NCBI GenBank assembly: GCA_037179335.1
Contig: JAKZHN010000003.1
Span: 1,674,001 to 1,738,000 of the forward strand
Length of the DNA stretch: 64,000 bases
From: Cyclaneusma minus
Lineage: Eukaryota; Ascomycota; Leotiomycetes; Marthamycetales; Marthamycetaceae
Direction: 5' to 3'
Position numbers and translations under genes: made by a program
Notes under the pieces: model-generated
Database searches by the model: none
What the model was told of the DNA's origin: nothing
Seen by the model: the letters and a program-made list of their open reading frames with translations, nothing else
In this document: positions 1 to 10,282 of the stretch, one piece after another
How positions within the stretch are numbered: position 1 is the first letter of the stretch
Layout of the letters: the number at the start of each line of letters is the position of its first letter

Positions 1-797
1 TAGAACAGCGGACAGGCCAGAATGCCATCGCAGTGCGTCCAACCAAGAATTCAAGAACAAGACACGTAACAGACGACACTGGGTCCATCATCACCCTTGA
101 ATAGACACTCTGCAGGGCTCTCCCAATGATTTCCCACTACATCGTCTTTGGTTCACCGCAAACCGGCACCTTTGAGAAATTCCTTCCTTGACCTTGAAAA
201 TGGCACCTCGCACCTTCGTGGGCTTGCAACGACCTGCCAGCTATAAGACTGCGGTACATTAAGAATTAAAGCAGTAGAAACAAGTCAAAGTTGGAGACAG
301 AGATGTACGTGACTAAAAGATGCTGTCTGAAAATCGGCAACCGGCCCTCTACATACATCAAAGAAAGGAGTACGGGACTCTTGGCCTCGATATAGACATA
401 CTGAAACAAATCGAGCAAGACTTGAACCAAGAATTAAGCGAAAAACATAGCAGTCCGGGTGGCTGGTACACGTGACCACAAACTCCAATCGCACCCCCTT
501 TGGTCTCCTCGCAATATCCCGGGAAACAAATGAAGTAGAACCCTCCCACTATTATGCAAAATAGTAATATCGCTGAAGTAGCGTTACGGTTTCTCTAAAC
601 CGTGGTTAACTTTCTTTCTTGGGGGCCCGTCTTTTCGATATCAGGACCTATTTTCGCCGGCGCTTCACTTCTCTCTTACTGGAGTAGAGCCCTCGCTGAA
701 GTGCCGAACGGGCCCCTTTCTGTCAACTGCAGTATGTAGTAATATCAGTATCGTTGCGAGACTTGTAAGGGAGAAAAGGTGGTCAACTCACTAGCCG
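1..797. other. Left-edge intergenic sequence, no gene recognised
   Basis: Normal base composition. Only short overlapping open frames of 63-69 codons occur, with no family resemblance, splice pattern or signal peptide. It lies downstream of CP1 and may hold the 3' flank of that gene or the edge of a gene outside the window. Confidence 0.5.
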
Positions 798-3185
798 CTA
801 CTCGGCCCCAAGCACCGCCTTCCGCCACGCCCGCTGCGACCCCCGCTCCGTCCTCTTTCTCCAATACTCTCGATGATGATCAGTCCAGTCATCAAGGAAC
901 GTCGCCTTCATAAGCATCTCCAGCGCAGTGATGGTAACTGGCGGACCAAGTGCCCTCGTCCTCACCGCATCCTCTCTCGTCCACTCCCTAGTCCACCCTT
1001 CAAACTCTACCCTCACACCATTTCCCCAGCGCTGGACGCAAAGCGTCCGCAACAACCACTCGAAGTCTCCGGCATGCCAGTGATAATCAACGGCCGTCAC
1101 CGTGAAACTCCTCACCTTGGACACGGCATCCCCGCTAGCCCAACTGCGTCTCCCCATAGCAGATATCGTCCATGTTGGCACATCCTGGACTGTGCCCCCG
1201 GTTAATGGCCATTGCCACGGGCTCGTTCCCCTTTTCCACACCACGCTTTGGACTCCAGTCCTGTGATCCAGCACTGGAGTGACATACATCGACAACGCAA
1301 GCGCCACCAGCATCGCATTCAAAGAAGAGATCACCAACGACACATTTTCGATCTCGATCCCGCTCGCAGGATTCAACCACCACAACATCATGTAGAGCCG
1401 CCTGCGCATACTTTCTTTTTCTTTATGCAGCGCAGCCCGATTAGAGTTCCGGCAATAATGGGTTTTCAGATCGCCGTCGTCAAATCGCAAGTTCCGCACA
1501 AAATTGCTGCGACACACCATCTCGCGCTCTCCCTTCACGTCCCACGTACAGACTCGTTTGGTCAACGTCACCAAGTCCCTATCAGGGCGTGGTTCGTTGC
1601 CCCACGCGATGTCCCGCCCACCAATATACAGCCAGCGTTCCTTGCTCTGGTAAGTACGGAAGTGATCATAGCCGTAGAAGAAGAATCTTTTCGAGACCAT
1701 CAGCAGATCAATGACACTCGTCACACACTTTGCCGTCGTACCCCGACACTTCAAAGCATTATTCCTGTTCGTGCTTTCCTTCACAAAGTTCCCCAGGAAC
1801 GGATTCTCCGCATCCTGAAGCACAAATCTCAGAATTTTGCGTTGGAGTTCGCTGGGCAGATCATCTATATGGAAGGGGTTGATATCGTTCGAGACTCGGA
1901 CTAGTGACTGTCGCACGAGGCCCACAATACCAACTACGTCGCCAAAGGGTGTATTTCTTGTGTAGGGCTGGACGTCGTAGGGATACATATATCCATCGAA
2001 GCGGTTGTATTGTATGCTGTGGCCCCATTCATCATGTAATGAATGGAATTGGCAATTTCTGCCGAGAGAACCGAGGGCTTCGAGTAATTGGGCTCCTAGC
2101 CTTCCTCTGGGCATGTGGTAGATGGCGAGCCTCTTGACGGTGAATTCGTGCCTGTATCGCTTCCCCTCGCTGACATATGTGCTGCATTCGAAATTGCGGA
2201 TGACCCACGCTATAAGTTGAATACATCTTTCTGCGTACCGCTCGACCTCGCCTCGCACGTGGCGGCAGTGGATCCTGTCGGGGCCGAAGTGAAAGTCTGG
2301 TCTCTGGGGGAAAGAGATTTCCACCAGGTCGATCGGGAACTTTTTTGCATCCGATGCCGTGCGAAGCCCCTCCAGCGTCAGATTCTTGGCAAAAAGCACC
2401 AGGCTCAGGAACATGATTTCCACTGACCTCGGAGAAGCAAAGCAGATGGAATGCACTTGCTTGGGGCGGGCAGGACCGCAGTCGATCGGTCCATATTCCT
2501 TAGCCCCCGGACCCACGGCATTGAAATCCAGTCTTACCGACCTTTTAAAGGTCGCTGCGTTGGGTCTTTTGCTCCAGCTCTGGTATGGATTGGGGGCGGG
2601 GCGGAGGCCATGTTTGAGCATGATCTCGTGTTGCTCGCATGAGGGTCTGGAGGATGATACTGGGTATACGCCGAGCGGCCTCGGATATTTGGCGCGGACC
2701 ATGAGGTCTTGTTCGTTGTTGTAGCGTGCATGATCTCTGGGGAGTCGAGCTCTCATGCGTTCGATGGGGTCCCGTTTGTTTTCATGGGGGGGCGGAATGT
2801 AAGGGATGATGAGTTGAGCATCGTAGACAATCTGACGTCCCAGTTTGTAGAAGAGCTTCGACACTTCCAGGACCCTAATGTTGAATTTTCCGCCTTCGAG
2901 GACGGTGGGGTGGTCGACTGCGTAGCCCACATTGGGTGCTTCCTCAATCCAGGATGGCAACTGCACCGTCTTGATAGGCAGAACGAGCTTCAGTATTCGG
3001 AGCTGTAGTGACTCTGGGAGCCTGCTAAATGGATCCTGTGGCACGTTCGCTTCACGCAAGGCGAGTCCTTGAAATTGCGACTTGAGTCGTGCTACTTCTT
3101 CGTCAATTCCAACTCGTGCTTGTGCGTTCCCCTGTGACTGCGTTAGGACGCGTCCATGCTGCTGGCTGCCTTGGTTGGACATCAT
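798..3185 (-). CDS. CP1: long two-module F-box/2EXR-like protein, divergent member
   Basis: Single-exon gene of 795 codons. The frame is open further upstream, but the first true ATG is at 3185, directly followed by a second ATG. Module A is at about residues 53-70 (FSRLPESLQLRILKLVL) with FNIRVLEVSKLFYKLG at about 98-116. Module B is at about 436-456 (DDLPSELQRKILRFVL), followed by a LLMVSKRFFFYG pattern. The family C-terminal signature is recognisable near 700-730 as GDFEWLLRTLC plus VRVEFEGW. It has family-unusual insertions between modules and lacks the WCC motif seen in CP3, CP5 and CP7-CP9, so it is an early-diverging paralogue. F-box-like helices usually bind Skp1 in SCF ubiquitin ligases; 2EXR helices look alike and have no settled role. 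The exact biochemical function is unknown. Neighbour CP2 lies in the same orientation. Confidence 0.85.
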   Translation of the reverse strand: MMSNQGSQQHGRVLTQSQGNAQARVGIDEEVARLKSQFQGLALREANVPQDPFSRLPESLQLRILKLVLPIKTVQLPSWIEEAPNVGYAVDHPTVLEGGKFNIRVLEVSKLFYKLGRQIVYDAQLIIPYIPPPHENKRDPIERMRARLPRDHARYNNEQDLMVRAKYPRPLGVYPVSSSRPSCEQHEIMLKHGLRPAPNPYQSWSKRPNAATFKRSVRLDFNAVGPGAKEYGPIDCGPARPKQVHSICFASPRSVEIMFLSLVLFAKNLTLEGLRTASDAKKFPIDLVEISFPQRPDFHFGPDRIHCRHVRGEVERYAERCIQLIAWVIRNFECSTYVSEGKRYRHEFTVKRLAIYHMPRGRLGAQLLEALGSLGRNCQFHSLHDEWGHSIQYNRFDGYMYPYDVQPYTRNTPFGDVVGIVGLVRQSLVRVSNDINPFHIDDLPSELQRKILRFVLQDAENPFLGNFVKESTNRNNALKCRGTTAKCVTSVIDLLMVSKRFFFYGYDHFRTYQSKERWLYIGGRDIAWGNEPRPDRDLVTLTKRVCTWDVKGEREMVCRSNFVRNLRFDDGDLKTHYCRNSNRAALHKEKESMRRRLYMMLWWLNPASGIEIENVSLVISSLNAMLVALALSMYVTPVLDHRTGVQSVVWKRGTSPWQWPLTGGTVQDVPTWTISAMGRRSWASGDAVSKVRSFTVTAVDYHWHAGDFEWLLRTLCVQRWGNGVRVEFEGWTREWTREDAVRTRALGPPVTITALEMLMKATFLDDWTDHHREYWRKRTERGSQRAWRKAVLGAE

Positions 3186-4295
3186 GGTGGACGGGAATCG
3201 TGAAAGCAAGATCGTGTTTTGGTGTATGTTATGTAGAGAACTCTTCGGAGAGTGGAAGGCTCAGGGTGAAGGGATGAACTTGGCTTGAGTCGAAATGAAA
3301 GGACAGTTGGAAAGCGAGACCGCGAGGAATGGCAGAGTGGAGTTTATGTATTCTTTCGTTCATGAGTCGAAATGCCGAATGTCCTAGTATTCACAACAGT
3401 GGTCAGCGAGTGAGTTTCAGGACAGTACTTGGTGACCGTGGAACCCCCGACACGCTTGGAAAAACGTAGCCAGTCGATTGAGATCTCCAATGAAGAAGAG
3501 AGGGAGAATACTCATCTGTGAGAGGACAACCTGCGAGAGCAGGAATCTGAGTTGAGGAACCCGAGAAATCGAAGCGATGGCTTCATGCTTGTTCGGTGAC
3601 GAGGAGGAACGACGATAACAATAACACCGTTGGCCTTGACAACGTGGAAACGAATGACCATCCAGGACGCGCTTTTCTTCTCATTCTTGTCCCAGGAAAT
3701 TCAATTCACTTCAGTCGAGCCCTATCGGTACCAAATCTTCAGACCCGTGGTTGAGCGAAGTCACGCGACGACACCTGTCATCTCGGGTCGCAGCGAAAGT
3801 CCCGCTCAACCAAGGAAACTCAACGCTGGGTCAGGCGCGCCAAGATGTAACTTTGTCGATTATTTCCTAGGAGAGAAAATGGTGGTCGCAAGCATGTGTG
3901 GACGTGGCATGGGCCTGAAGATTTCGCACACGAGAGCTTGAGGGGGAGAATTTCACCAGAAATTCACAACGACCACCACGTGGGTGTTGTCTTGCCATAT
4001 TTGTTCAAGCGAATGTCACGTCACAGCGTCTGCATTTTGAGCACGAAAGAAGTTGAAACAATTCGTTTTTGTTTCTGAATGCTAGTTACTGTGATGCGGT
4101 CGTTTTCTGCAGAGTCCTTTTCCCGTAAACAACGCAGAGAACTACTTGTCACCGAAGATTGCCAAATGTGGCTGCGCGATATGAACGAAGATTCTAGAAC
4201 AGGCTAAGCAATGCCGTGTTCAGAAGATGTGGAGATCGAGGACGAAGCGTGTGGATCACGATCCTATTCCTTCGCCGCCACAGTTTCTGTGGGAT
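3186..4295. other. Intergenic CP1-CP2, no gene recognised
   Basis: This holds the CP1 upstream region and the CP2 3' flank. Small frames such as 3630-3941 (+) start at non-ATG codons or lack any recognisable feature. No splice-site pairs or repeats stand out. Confidence 0.5.
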
Positions 4296-6278
4296 CTATG
4301 ACGGTTCAACATATTGCGAGTTGAGGTCCGTCTCTTCATCCATCTTTCCCTCCCATTCGGCCACCCTAAGCGCCGGATCGACCATTCCATCATCGCCCAA
4401 CTCGGGCCTCAGCCTCCGAAACCAATTCATCTCTTCATCCTCCCACAAGTCCTCGCTAGCCTTGAGACTTTCTTCGTAGTCAGTTGTCCACCAAGGTGTG
4501 ATGCCACTGAACTTGAGCTCATAGTAGCCGCCGAGAACTTCAGCGATTGCTTTCTGCAGAAGAACGTGGACTCCTGCGTCACTCCACGGTGCGTTTGGAT
4601 CGGCAGCAAAGACGAGTTTCTTCACAAAACCTCCTGGGGGTAGGGTGATCGACAAGGTGGCGTGTGTCTCTGAAGATCGCTCTCCTTCCTCGTCAACCAG
4701 ATAGTAGTCGGCACTACCTCGAACCCATTCGATGACCGGCTTCTCTTTCCGCCCAAGATAGACTTTGGGAGCTTTGGGGCTGAAGATAGATCGCAGAATC
4801 TTGCCGACGAACGTAACGTGTTGTGGACCGATGTGTACGGTCAAGGAGTCGAGCTGGAAACCCTTCCCGAGCAAGCGATTGAACCTCTTGATTGGTGGAA
4901 GAAGATTGGCGCCAGAGAACTCGGTGACCTTGGGATACAGTTGCTCAGGCGACTGGTAGAGGCGAATGTGCTTGACCAGGTTGGTTCTGCGAGCGCGATA
5001 CATGTAAGTTTGACCGCCTTTCAGTCCATTGGCCGTCAAGACTTTGTTCGGGCTACGCAGAAGAAATCTCTTGAGCATTCGGCAACTAGAGTCGATCTCA
5101 AATGTGGCGTGTCTGAGAATGACATTGCTACCGATGCAGAAGAACGACTTGCAAACAAGCAGAACACCACGCACGGACGCGCACGACTTCTTCTCAATGT
5201 CCCCCTTATTGATGTACGAATATTCGTCCCCATACGCAACATGACGTTCATGTCCGATGGCTAGTCTGAGGATCTCTGTCTGTATCTCTCCGGAAAGTTT
5301 GCGCCACGGGAATGGCTTGTCACTCCGAAATCGTCCTCCGGTGCCTGCGAAAACCATAGCTTGGCGGTCTTCCTCTAGCTCAAAGCCAGAGCCATCGAAA
5401 ATGCGCTTGTTGTCTGCATGGCGTAAAAGCTTCTCAAGAGAATGCAAAAGTTGGAATCCTAGTTCACCCTTGGGGAGGGACTTGACGCTCATCGACTTGA
5501 CGATCTGGGAGAATTCGGGGAGCTGCAAGGAATCGACGGAGCTGGTGACTGCAGCCTGGATCATTGGAATTGCGTCCAGAATGGACTTCTTGACGTACTC
5601 GGCCATCCGGAAACAATCCCGCTTTTCGTCGCAGCCGTTGAAAATGAACTCAACAAAGTCGAAGGGGGGCCTATGCTGACCGGCGATGGTACGGAATCGA
5701 GGGAGGCTGGTTTTCGTGGCCACGATGGTCTGGAAAACGGCAATCATTTGTTCGATGTTTCGGAACACGAATCTCAGTTCTCCATCCTTCGCACCATGTC
5801 CGCAATCACGTTTCCTGGGATCGAAACGGGAGAGAGAGATGCGGCGGAAGGCATTGGCGCGATTGGACTTGATGATTTGTCCGATGTCGTCCTCGCTCGG
5901 CCAAAGCACTTCCTCCGTGAGGAAGAGTCGCAGGTTGTTCATTCCATCGGTATCGATGTATCCGCACTCAATGTCCAGAATGTTCTGGCCCATGAAGATA
6001 GGCAGTCCCATGGCCCACAAGTGCTTTGATGCTCGCAAAACGTGGATGTTGAAGAAGGTGTTCCCAAAACCATCCCTACCTTTTCCAACAGTGTGGGGGT
6101 GTTTCCAGCCTCTGAAAACGATCTTCTCGACTGCAAGCACAATCTCAAGAATTCGTCTCTGAATCTTCACGTCCAGATCCATGAACTTCGGAAAGGCTGT
6201 GGCGCGGACCGGGGGTGTTTGTTTGGGGGCGGTCGAGATCGCACTGTCCGAGACAGCTTGGGCCGAAGACGAATCCAT
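4296..6278 (-). CDS. CP2: two-module F-box/2EXR-like protein, divergent member
   Basis: Single-exon gene of 660 codons with an ATG at 6278 and TAG at 4296. Module A spans about residues 29-48 (FMDLDVKIQRRILEIVL), followed by FNIHVLRASKHLWAMGLPIF at about 76-95. The linker motif LPKGELGFQLL is followed by module B at about 319-340 (PFPWRKLSGEIQTEILRLAIG) and the VRGVLLVCKSFFCIGS pattern. The C-terminal signature is weak near residue 563 (SDAGVHVLLQKAIAEVL, then ELKFSG) and an acidic tail follows. Like CP1 it lacks the WCC motif. It is a family member by architecture rather than by close sequence identity. No functional assignment beyond F-box/2EXR-like is possible. The region upstream of the ATG is strongly pyrimidine-rich on the coding strand, which fits a fungal 5' leader. 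Confidence 0.85.
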   Translation of the reverse strand: MDSSSAQAVSDSAISTAPKQTPPVRATAFPKFMDLDVKIQRRILEIVLAVEKIVFRGWKHPHTVGKGRDGFGNTFFNIHVLRASKHLWAMGLPIFMGQNILDIECGYIDTDGMNNLRLFLTEEVLWPSEDDIGQIIKSNRANAFRRISLSRFDPRKRDCGHGAKDGELRFVFRNIEQMIAVFQTIVATKTSLPRFRTIAGQHRPPFDFVEFIFNGCDEKRDCFRMAEYVKKSILDAIPMIQAAVTSSVDSLQLPEFSQIVKSMSVKSLPKGELGFQLLHSLEKLLRHADNKRIFDGSGFELEEDRQAMVFAGTGGRFRSDKPFPWRKLSGEIQTEILRLAIGHERHVAYGDEYSYINKGDIEKKSCASVRGVLLVCKSFFCIGSNVILRHATFEIDSSCRMLKRFLLRSPNKVLTANGLKGGQTYMYRARRTNLVKHIRLYQSPEQLYPKVTEFSGANLLPPIKRFNRLLGKGFQLDSLTVHIGPQHVTFVGKILRSIFSPKAPKVYLGRKEKPVIEWVRGSADYYLVDEEGERSSETHATLSITLPPGGFVKKLVFAADPNAPWSDAGVHVLLQKAIAEVLGGYYELKFSGITPWWTTDYEESLKASEDLWEDEEMNWFRRLRPELGDDGMVDPALRVAEWEGKMDEETDLNSQYVEPS

Positions 6279-8334
6279 GGTGGGTGGATGTGAGCACCAG
6301 AGGTGAGAGCTGGTGAGGGGGGGAAGTAGATGGAGTCGGATGGTGGGGTGACTGCTGAAGAGGGAGAACAGGCACGACTGAGAGTGAAGTTAGCCAGTCG
6401 GCTCTTGTGTTCGGGCTCCTTCACCGCCGCACAGCTCCCTCTGGTCGATTGATGAATCGGAGAGGGTCTGGAGGATTGTGGAGGTCTGAAGACGACTGTA
6501 AACAGGGCAAGGGGAGTGTGGAGGTGTGCGAGGGACTGTGAAGAGGGCAGGGGGTTGTTCAAGTGTGTGGATGACAGTGTGTGTGGAGGACAGTGAAGAG
6601 TACAGAGGGAGTGTGGAGATGGGAACTGACCAAGTCGACGAAGATCGAGCGGTGTCGAGGGGCAGTCAAGGGTAAGCAGTCTCAGATTGAAGACTTTGTG
6701 AGGCTGCTTCACACAGACTGGCTGGCTGTAACGAGTCGACTGGGTTCAGAGGATGTGCGAGAGGTTTGAATAGGGGAAGGAGAAGAGTCAAAGGCCACTC
6801 TGCTGAGAGAGTGGGGTGTAGAGGTGCCTCAGAGTCGTGAGGCTGTGGTTTGTGGAGACTGGAGAAGAAGAAGAGAGAAGGAAAAGACCAGAAGGGGAAC
6901 GTAGAACAGTATGAAAAGTGTCCGGGCGAGAATGAGAGCCTCAGGCATTTAGAGGGGGTGAGGTCCGGGGGTGAGGTCCGGGATTGTACGGGGAGATGGT
7001 GGTCCAGGGTCTGTACGGGGAGATTGGTCCAGGTCCCAGACGGGGTGCTTGAGCCGTCGGAGACCGTAGACCAACCACATCAACCGCACCACGGTGGGTG
7101 ATGGTGCTGCGTGCGGTAAAGATTGAGGAAAAGTGCGAACGAAGAAAGTCAAGGCACCACAACTGCAACTAGCAGACACGAGGCGAAGCGACTGCGTTAA
7201 CTGAATCTGGATTAACTTGTGGCCCAAGTGATATGAAGTTGACTGCATGTGGGCACCACATGAAAGGAGGCGCGTCACGTGGTTTTTGGCCAAGTATCCC
7301 GCTCATCCACCTTCACCGTCCCCAGAAACGAGAAATGCATTATCCAGCTATGAATCATTGGAAGCGGTGATCTATATACTATCCCGAGTTTCGAAGAAGT
7401 CTATCTCCTGAAGCTGTTGACCAACAGCCTGGTCAATCCGCCAGAGATGGAGAACCTGACGGGAAGGAAATGTAAGCGCCGACGCCCAAGAGGTAAAAAA
7501 GCCTGTGTTGAATGAGATCCCAGGAAGAGAGCCTGGACAGGTTGTGTACTCAATGAGTACAGCCCAGCCCTCAACAATTGAGGTCATATGTGAGGCAAAT
7601 GTGCTCATCGCAGGCTCCCACCCATCATTCAGACAGGCCCACACATGGACTGCGAAGACTCCAGATGACATTCAGCTAATAGGTGTCAAATCTGCCAGTG
7701 GAGCTACCAGAAAGTCCCGTGGAGCTTTTCAAACTCATCGAAAACGTCGAACTCGACCACCCCCCTTTGTTCTGCCACAGCGCGATCAGATGTGCTGAGC
7801 GAGTGCCGCAAGACACCATCACTTATCCCGCTGACATTGCTCCGAAACATTTCAGACAAACAATAGCGCCCAGCTGAACACGTCTCACCCTTCCGCCACA
7901 ATGTCAAATCCCAGAGAGAGCTGGATCACGAACAAAGAAGGCGCTCTCCCGAGACATGAAGCTCGAGCCCAAGTTTCGAAGCCACCGTAAGTTCGCTCAT
8001 AGTCACGATCAGCCAAACCCCAGCCATCAAACAATGACATCCAGAAATAGCCACGTCAAGTCCTCAGGGTGTTCACGATAGCGAGGTACTTAACACCTCT
8101 CAGGTCTGTTGAAGTTCAGCAACCATCTCCTCTTTCCTACATCTATCTCCTACATCTATCTTTCTTTCCAACGCTCCTTCTGACATTCTCAAGAAACACA
8201 GTTCCACCCAAAAACGCTGGACGTCTTCGATATCACGACTTTCCTTACAAGAAAACCTCTCGAATAAGCCGACTCAATCCTCTCCAACAGCCTTCGCCCC
8301 CAGACCATCATCCAACAACCAGTCGCCGCCCACC
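6279..8334. other. Intergenic CP2 to secreted-protein gene; purine/pyrimidine-skewed
   Basis: 6279-6720 is GA-rich on the plus strand (CT-rich toward CP2) and probably includes the CP2 leader and promoter. A degenerate short repeat based on GGTGAGGTCCGGG and GTACGGGGAGAT lies at about 6950-7045. Frames at 6167-6712 (-), 7372-7671 (-) and 7505-7798 (+) are low-complexity or featureless and were not called. From about 8100 the plus strand becomes CT-rich, as expected before a fungal gene. Confidence 0.45.
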
Positions 8335-8691
8335 ATGCGTCCCAACAGCCTCTCCCTGCTCGCCCTCCTCCTCGCCCTCCTCCTCACAACAACCCTCGCC
8401 ACCCCACTCACAAACAACACATTCCCTTCCACCCACCCTATCAAATCCAACACCACTCATACCAACCTCACTCAGCATACTCTCCATACACGAAACACGA
8501 ATCGCTCAGCAGCCTACACGCTCACTCCAAGCGGTTCCCAAAGACCAACCATCTGCACGACTGAGACTATGTATTGTGCAGACCAGTGGCGTAATGCGGC
8601 TAGTACGAACAGTTTGACGAATAGTTCGTGGGTTAGGGGGGCTGGTGTCGTTGCTAGTGTTGTGGTGAGTGTTGTTGGGTTTGCTGTTTAG
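8335..8691 (+). CDS. Small secreted protein with C-terminal hydrophobic tail, possibly GPI-anchored
   Basis: An ORF of 118 codons whose ATG sits in a good fungal context (CACC before ATG) after a long pyrimidine-rich leader. Residues 1-22 are a classic signal peptide (charged start, LLALLLALLL core, cleavage likely after TLA). The mature part is Ser/Thr/Asn-rich with N-glycosylation sequons at N27, N39, N44, N56 and N96. The only cysteines are C74 and C81, close enough for one disulphide. Residues 103-118 are a hydrophobic Val-rich C-terminus after a small-residue stretch, as in GPI-anchor signals or a tail segment. No known family is recognised. It is unrelated to the surrounding CP family. 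Small size, secretion signal and position in an accessory region make an effector-like or cell-surface role possible, but that is inference. Antisense frames here are treated as shadows. Confidence 0.7.
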   Translation: MRPNSLSLLALLLALLLTTTLATPLTNNTFPSTHPIKSNTTHTNLTQHTLHTRNTNRSAAYTLTPSGSQRPTICTTETMYCADQWRNAASTNSLTNSSWVRGAGVVASVVVSVVGFAV

Positions 8692-10060
8692 GGGTTTGGG
8701 GTGGAGGTCGGGACGTGGGGAGGAATACAGGAAGGGGTTGGGTGAGGGGAGGGGAGAGGAGGACAGGGATGGTGGAGAGTGGAGAAGAGGGAAGTGTGCT
8801 CACCTGATTGAGTATCTGGGTCGCAGTGAGGGGATAGGCTACAGGGGATCGGACGGGGTGATGTGATGATGAGAGGCTGTGGGAGAGGATGTTTCGATGG
8901 CTAAGGCGTTTGAACGGAGTTCTGGGACTTAGAAAAATAGTCATGGGTACCTTAATGCCGGTGTCGACAATTCATTTGCCGGTCAAGTGGAAAGCTTTGT
9001 CGTTGATGGGTCTGATAAGTGCTGATTGTGACACATCAGGTGGTGAATCCCGTGCGGTCATGGTTCATGGTCATTGTTCATGGCCATTGTTCATAGTAGT
9101 CCTTGTTCACGTCCGGCATGCTCATGGCCATTGTCCATAGTCGTTGTTTACGGCCGGCGTGCCCATGGCAGGTGACTGAATAGTAATCAAGGCTCCTGGG
9201 CCTGATACCCTGAGACTACACCAGCGTGATACGGAGGACAGGGACTAAGGGATAGGTATAAAAGTCCTTAACGTCCGTCTAGAAATCGATCTCAGATGTC
9301 TCCTGATTCTTGTTCCCGGCTCCCTCCGTCGTGTTTGGTTTGGCGGTGGACTTTCTTTCACGGGAATGAGGCTGTCCGAGAACAGACAGCAGGAAAGCAA
9401 CTTGCTCTCCAATCCTAAGTGCTCCCGTCTTCATGACACCAGCTGTTCTTGCCATCGCCTCTCCTCTCGTGGCCGAAGTACCCCCTAGCTGTATCTAATC
9501 CCTCCAGTACAGGAGAAACCTCCCAACCCTAGCTCCCGCTCCCAGCGATTTTCGCATGATGTAGGGAGCAAGAGTCTAGGTAGCTCGGGAATGGATGGCA
9601 AAATCTAATGCAGCTGCCATGGTTTCAGCAATTCGGGCTATTCATATTGACTTGGTATAATCCTTGCGGACTTGGCATCATTCTACTGACCGGGTATCTT
9701 TCCACGAAGTTGAGCTCTATGTAACAATTTGGGATGTCTATTCCGAGTTAGGACCTCTCTATTAATTTGGAGTCTCCATACTGACTTGAGATGACGTGAA
9801 GCCTGTGAAAAATGTTTCAAGTCTGAGAGTTGTCAAGTCTCCCGCATGCTGTCTAGATGAACGGATGAAGGTTGATATCTACCGCTGTAAAGTGGAAGTG
9901 CTGTCGTTAGTTATATATCTACCGCACTAGTCAGCACGCTAGCGTGACCGAGGGCTCGGGTACATGTCCAACCACCGGCCGTCTACATCTGATCTTTTTT
10001 CTTCGCACGCGTTCCTGTTCCACCATTTCTGAGTTGTTTGCTCTGAGCGGTGAAGATCTC
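8692..10060. other. Intergenic with short degenerate repeats
   Basis: About 9056-9175 is a degenerate tandem of a CATGGCCATTGTTCATAG-like unit. A TATAAAAG motif lies at about 9257. About 9630-9790 carries an irregular ~20-25 bp periodic pattern of TATTCC/ACTTGG blocks similar to the spacers at 35.4-40.1 kb. A TTATATATC motif near 9910 may be the CP3 TATA box. No protein-coding gene was recognised. Confidence 0.4.
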
Positions 10061-10180
10061 CGTCCGTCTTCCATCATCTTGGCCCGTCCTCAATCATCTT
10101 CGCCCGTCCTGAATCCTCCTCGCCCGTCCTCCATCCTCTTCGCCCGTCCCCAATCCTCGTCGCCCGTCTTCCAGCATCCC
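10061..10180 (+). repeat. Six tandem 20-bp units upstream of CP3
   Basis: Six head-to-tail 20-bp units, each built on a CCCGTC...CATC/CCTC core, fill these 120 bases exactly. The run ends about 100 bp before the chosen CP3 start. The unit is not a multiple of three, so an overlapping open frame would repeat as a 20-residue period only every three units. It is most simply a minisatellite in the CP3 promoter or leader. Confidence 0.85.
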
Positions 10181-10282
10181 CCGACCGATACCAGTGTCTT
10201 TCCTCCTGCAGCGACCGAAGCAGCTATGGACCACATGCCGCCTACGCCCGCACAACAACCAACTCTTCCGGGCGTCCTGACC

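Noticed and set aside
6167..6712. A 181-codon minus-strand frame overlapping the CP2 start
   Set aside because: Low-complexity Ser/Pro/Thr-rich composition from a CT-rich leader; it overlaps CP2 in another frame and shows no domain or signal peptide.
9944..10225. N-terminal extension of CP3 through the 20-bp repeats
   Set aside because: The frame is open but starts at GTG; no ATG occurs before 10226, and the MSS start at 10283 matches paralogue exon 1 starts.
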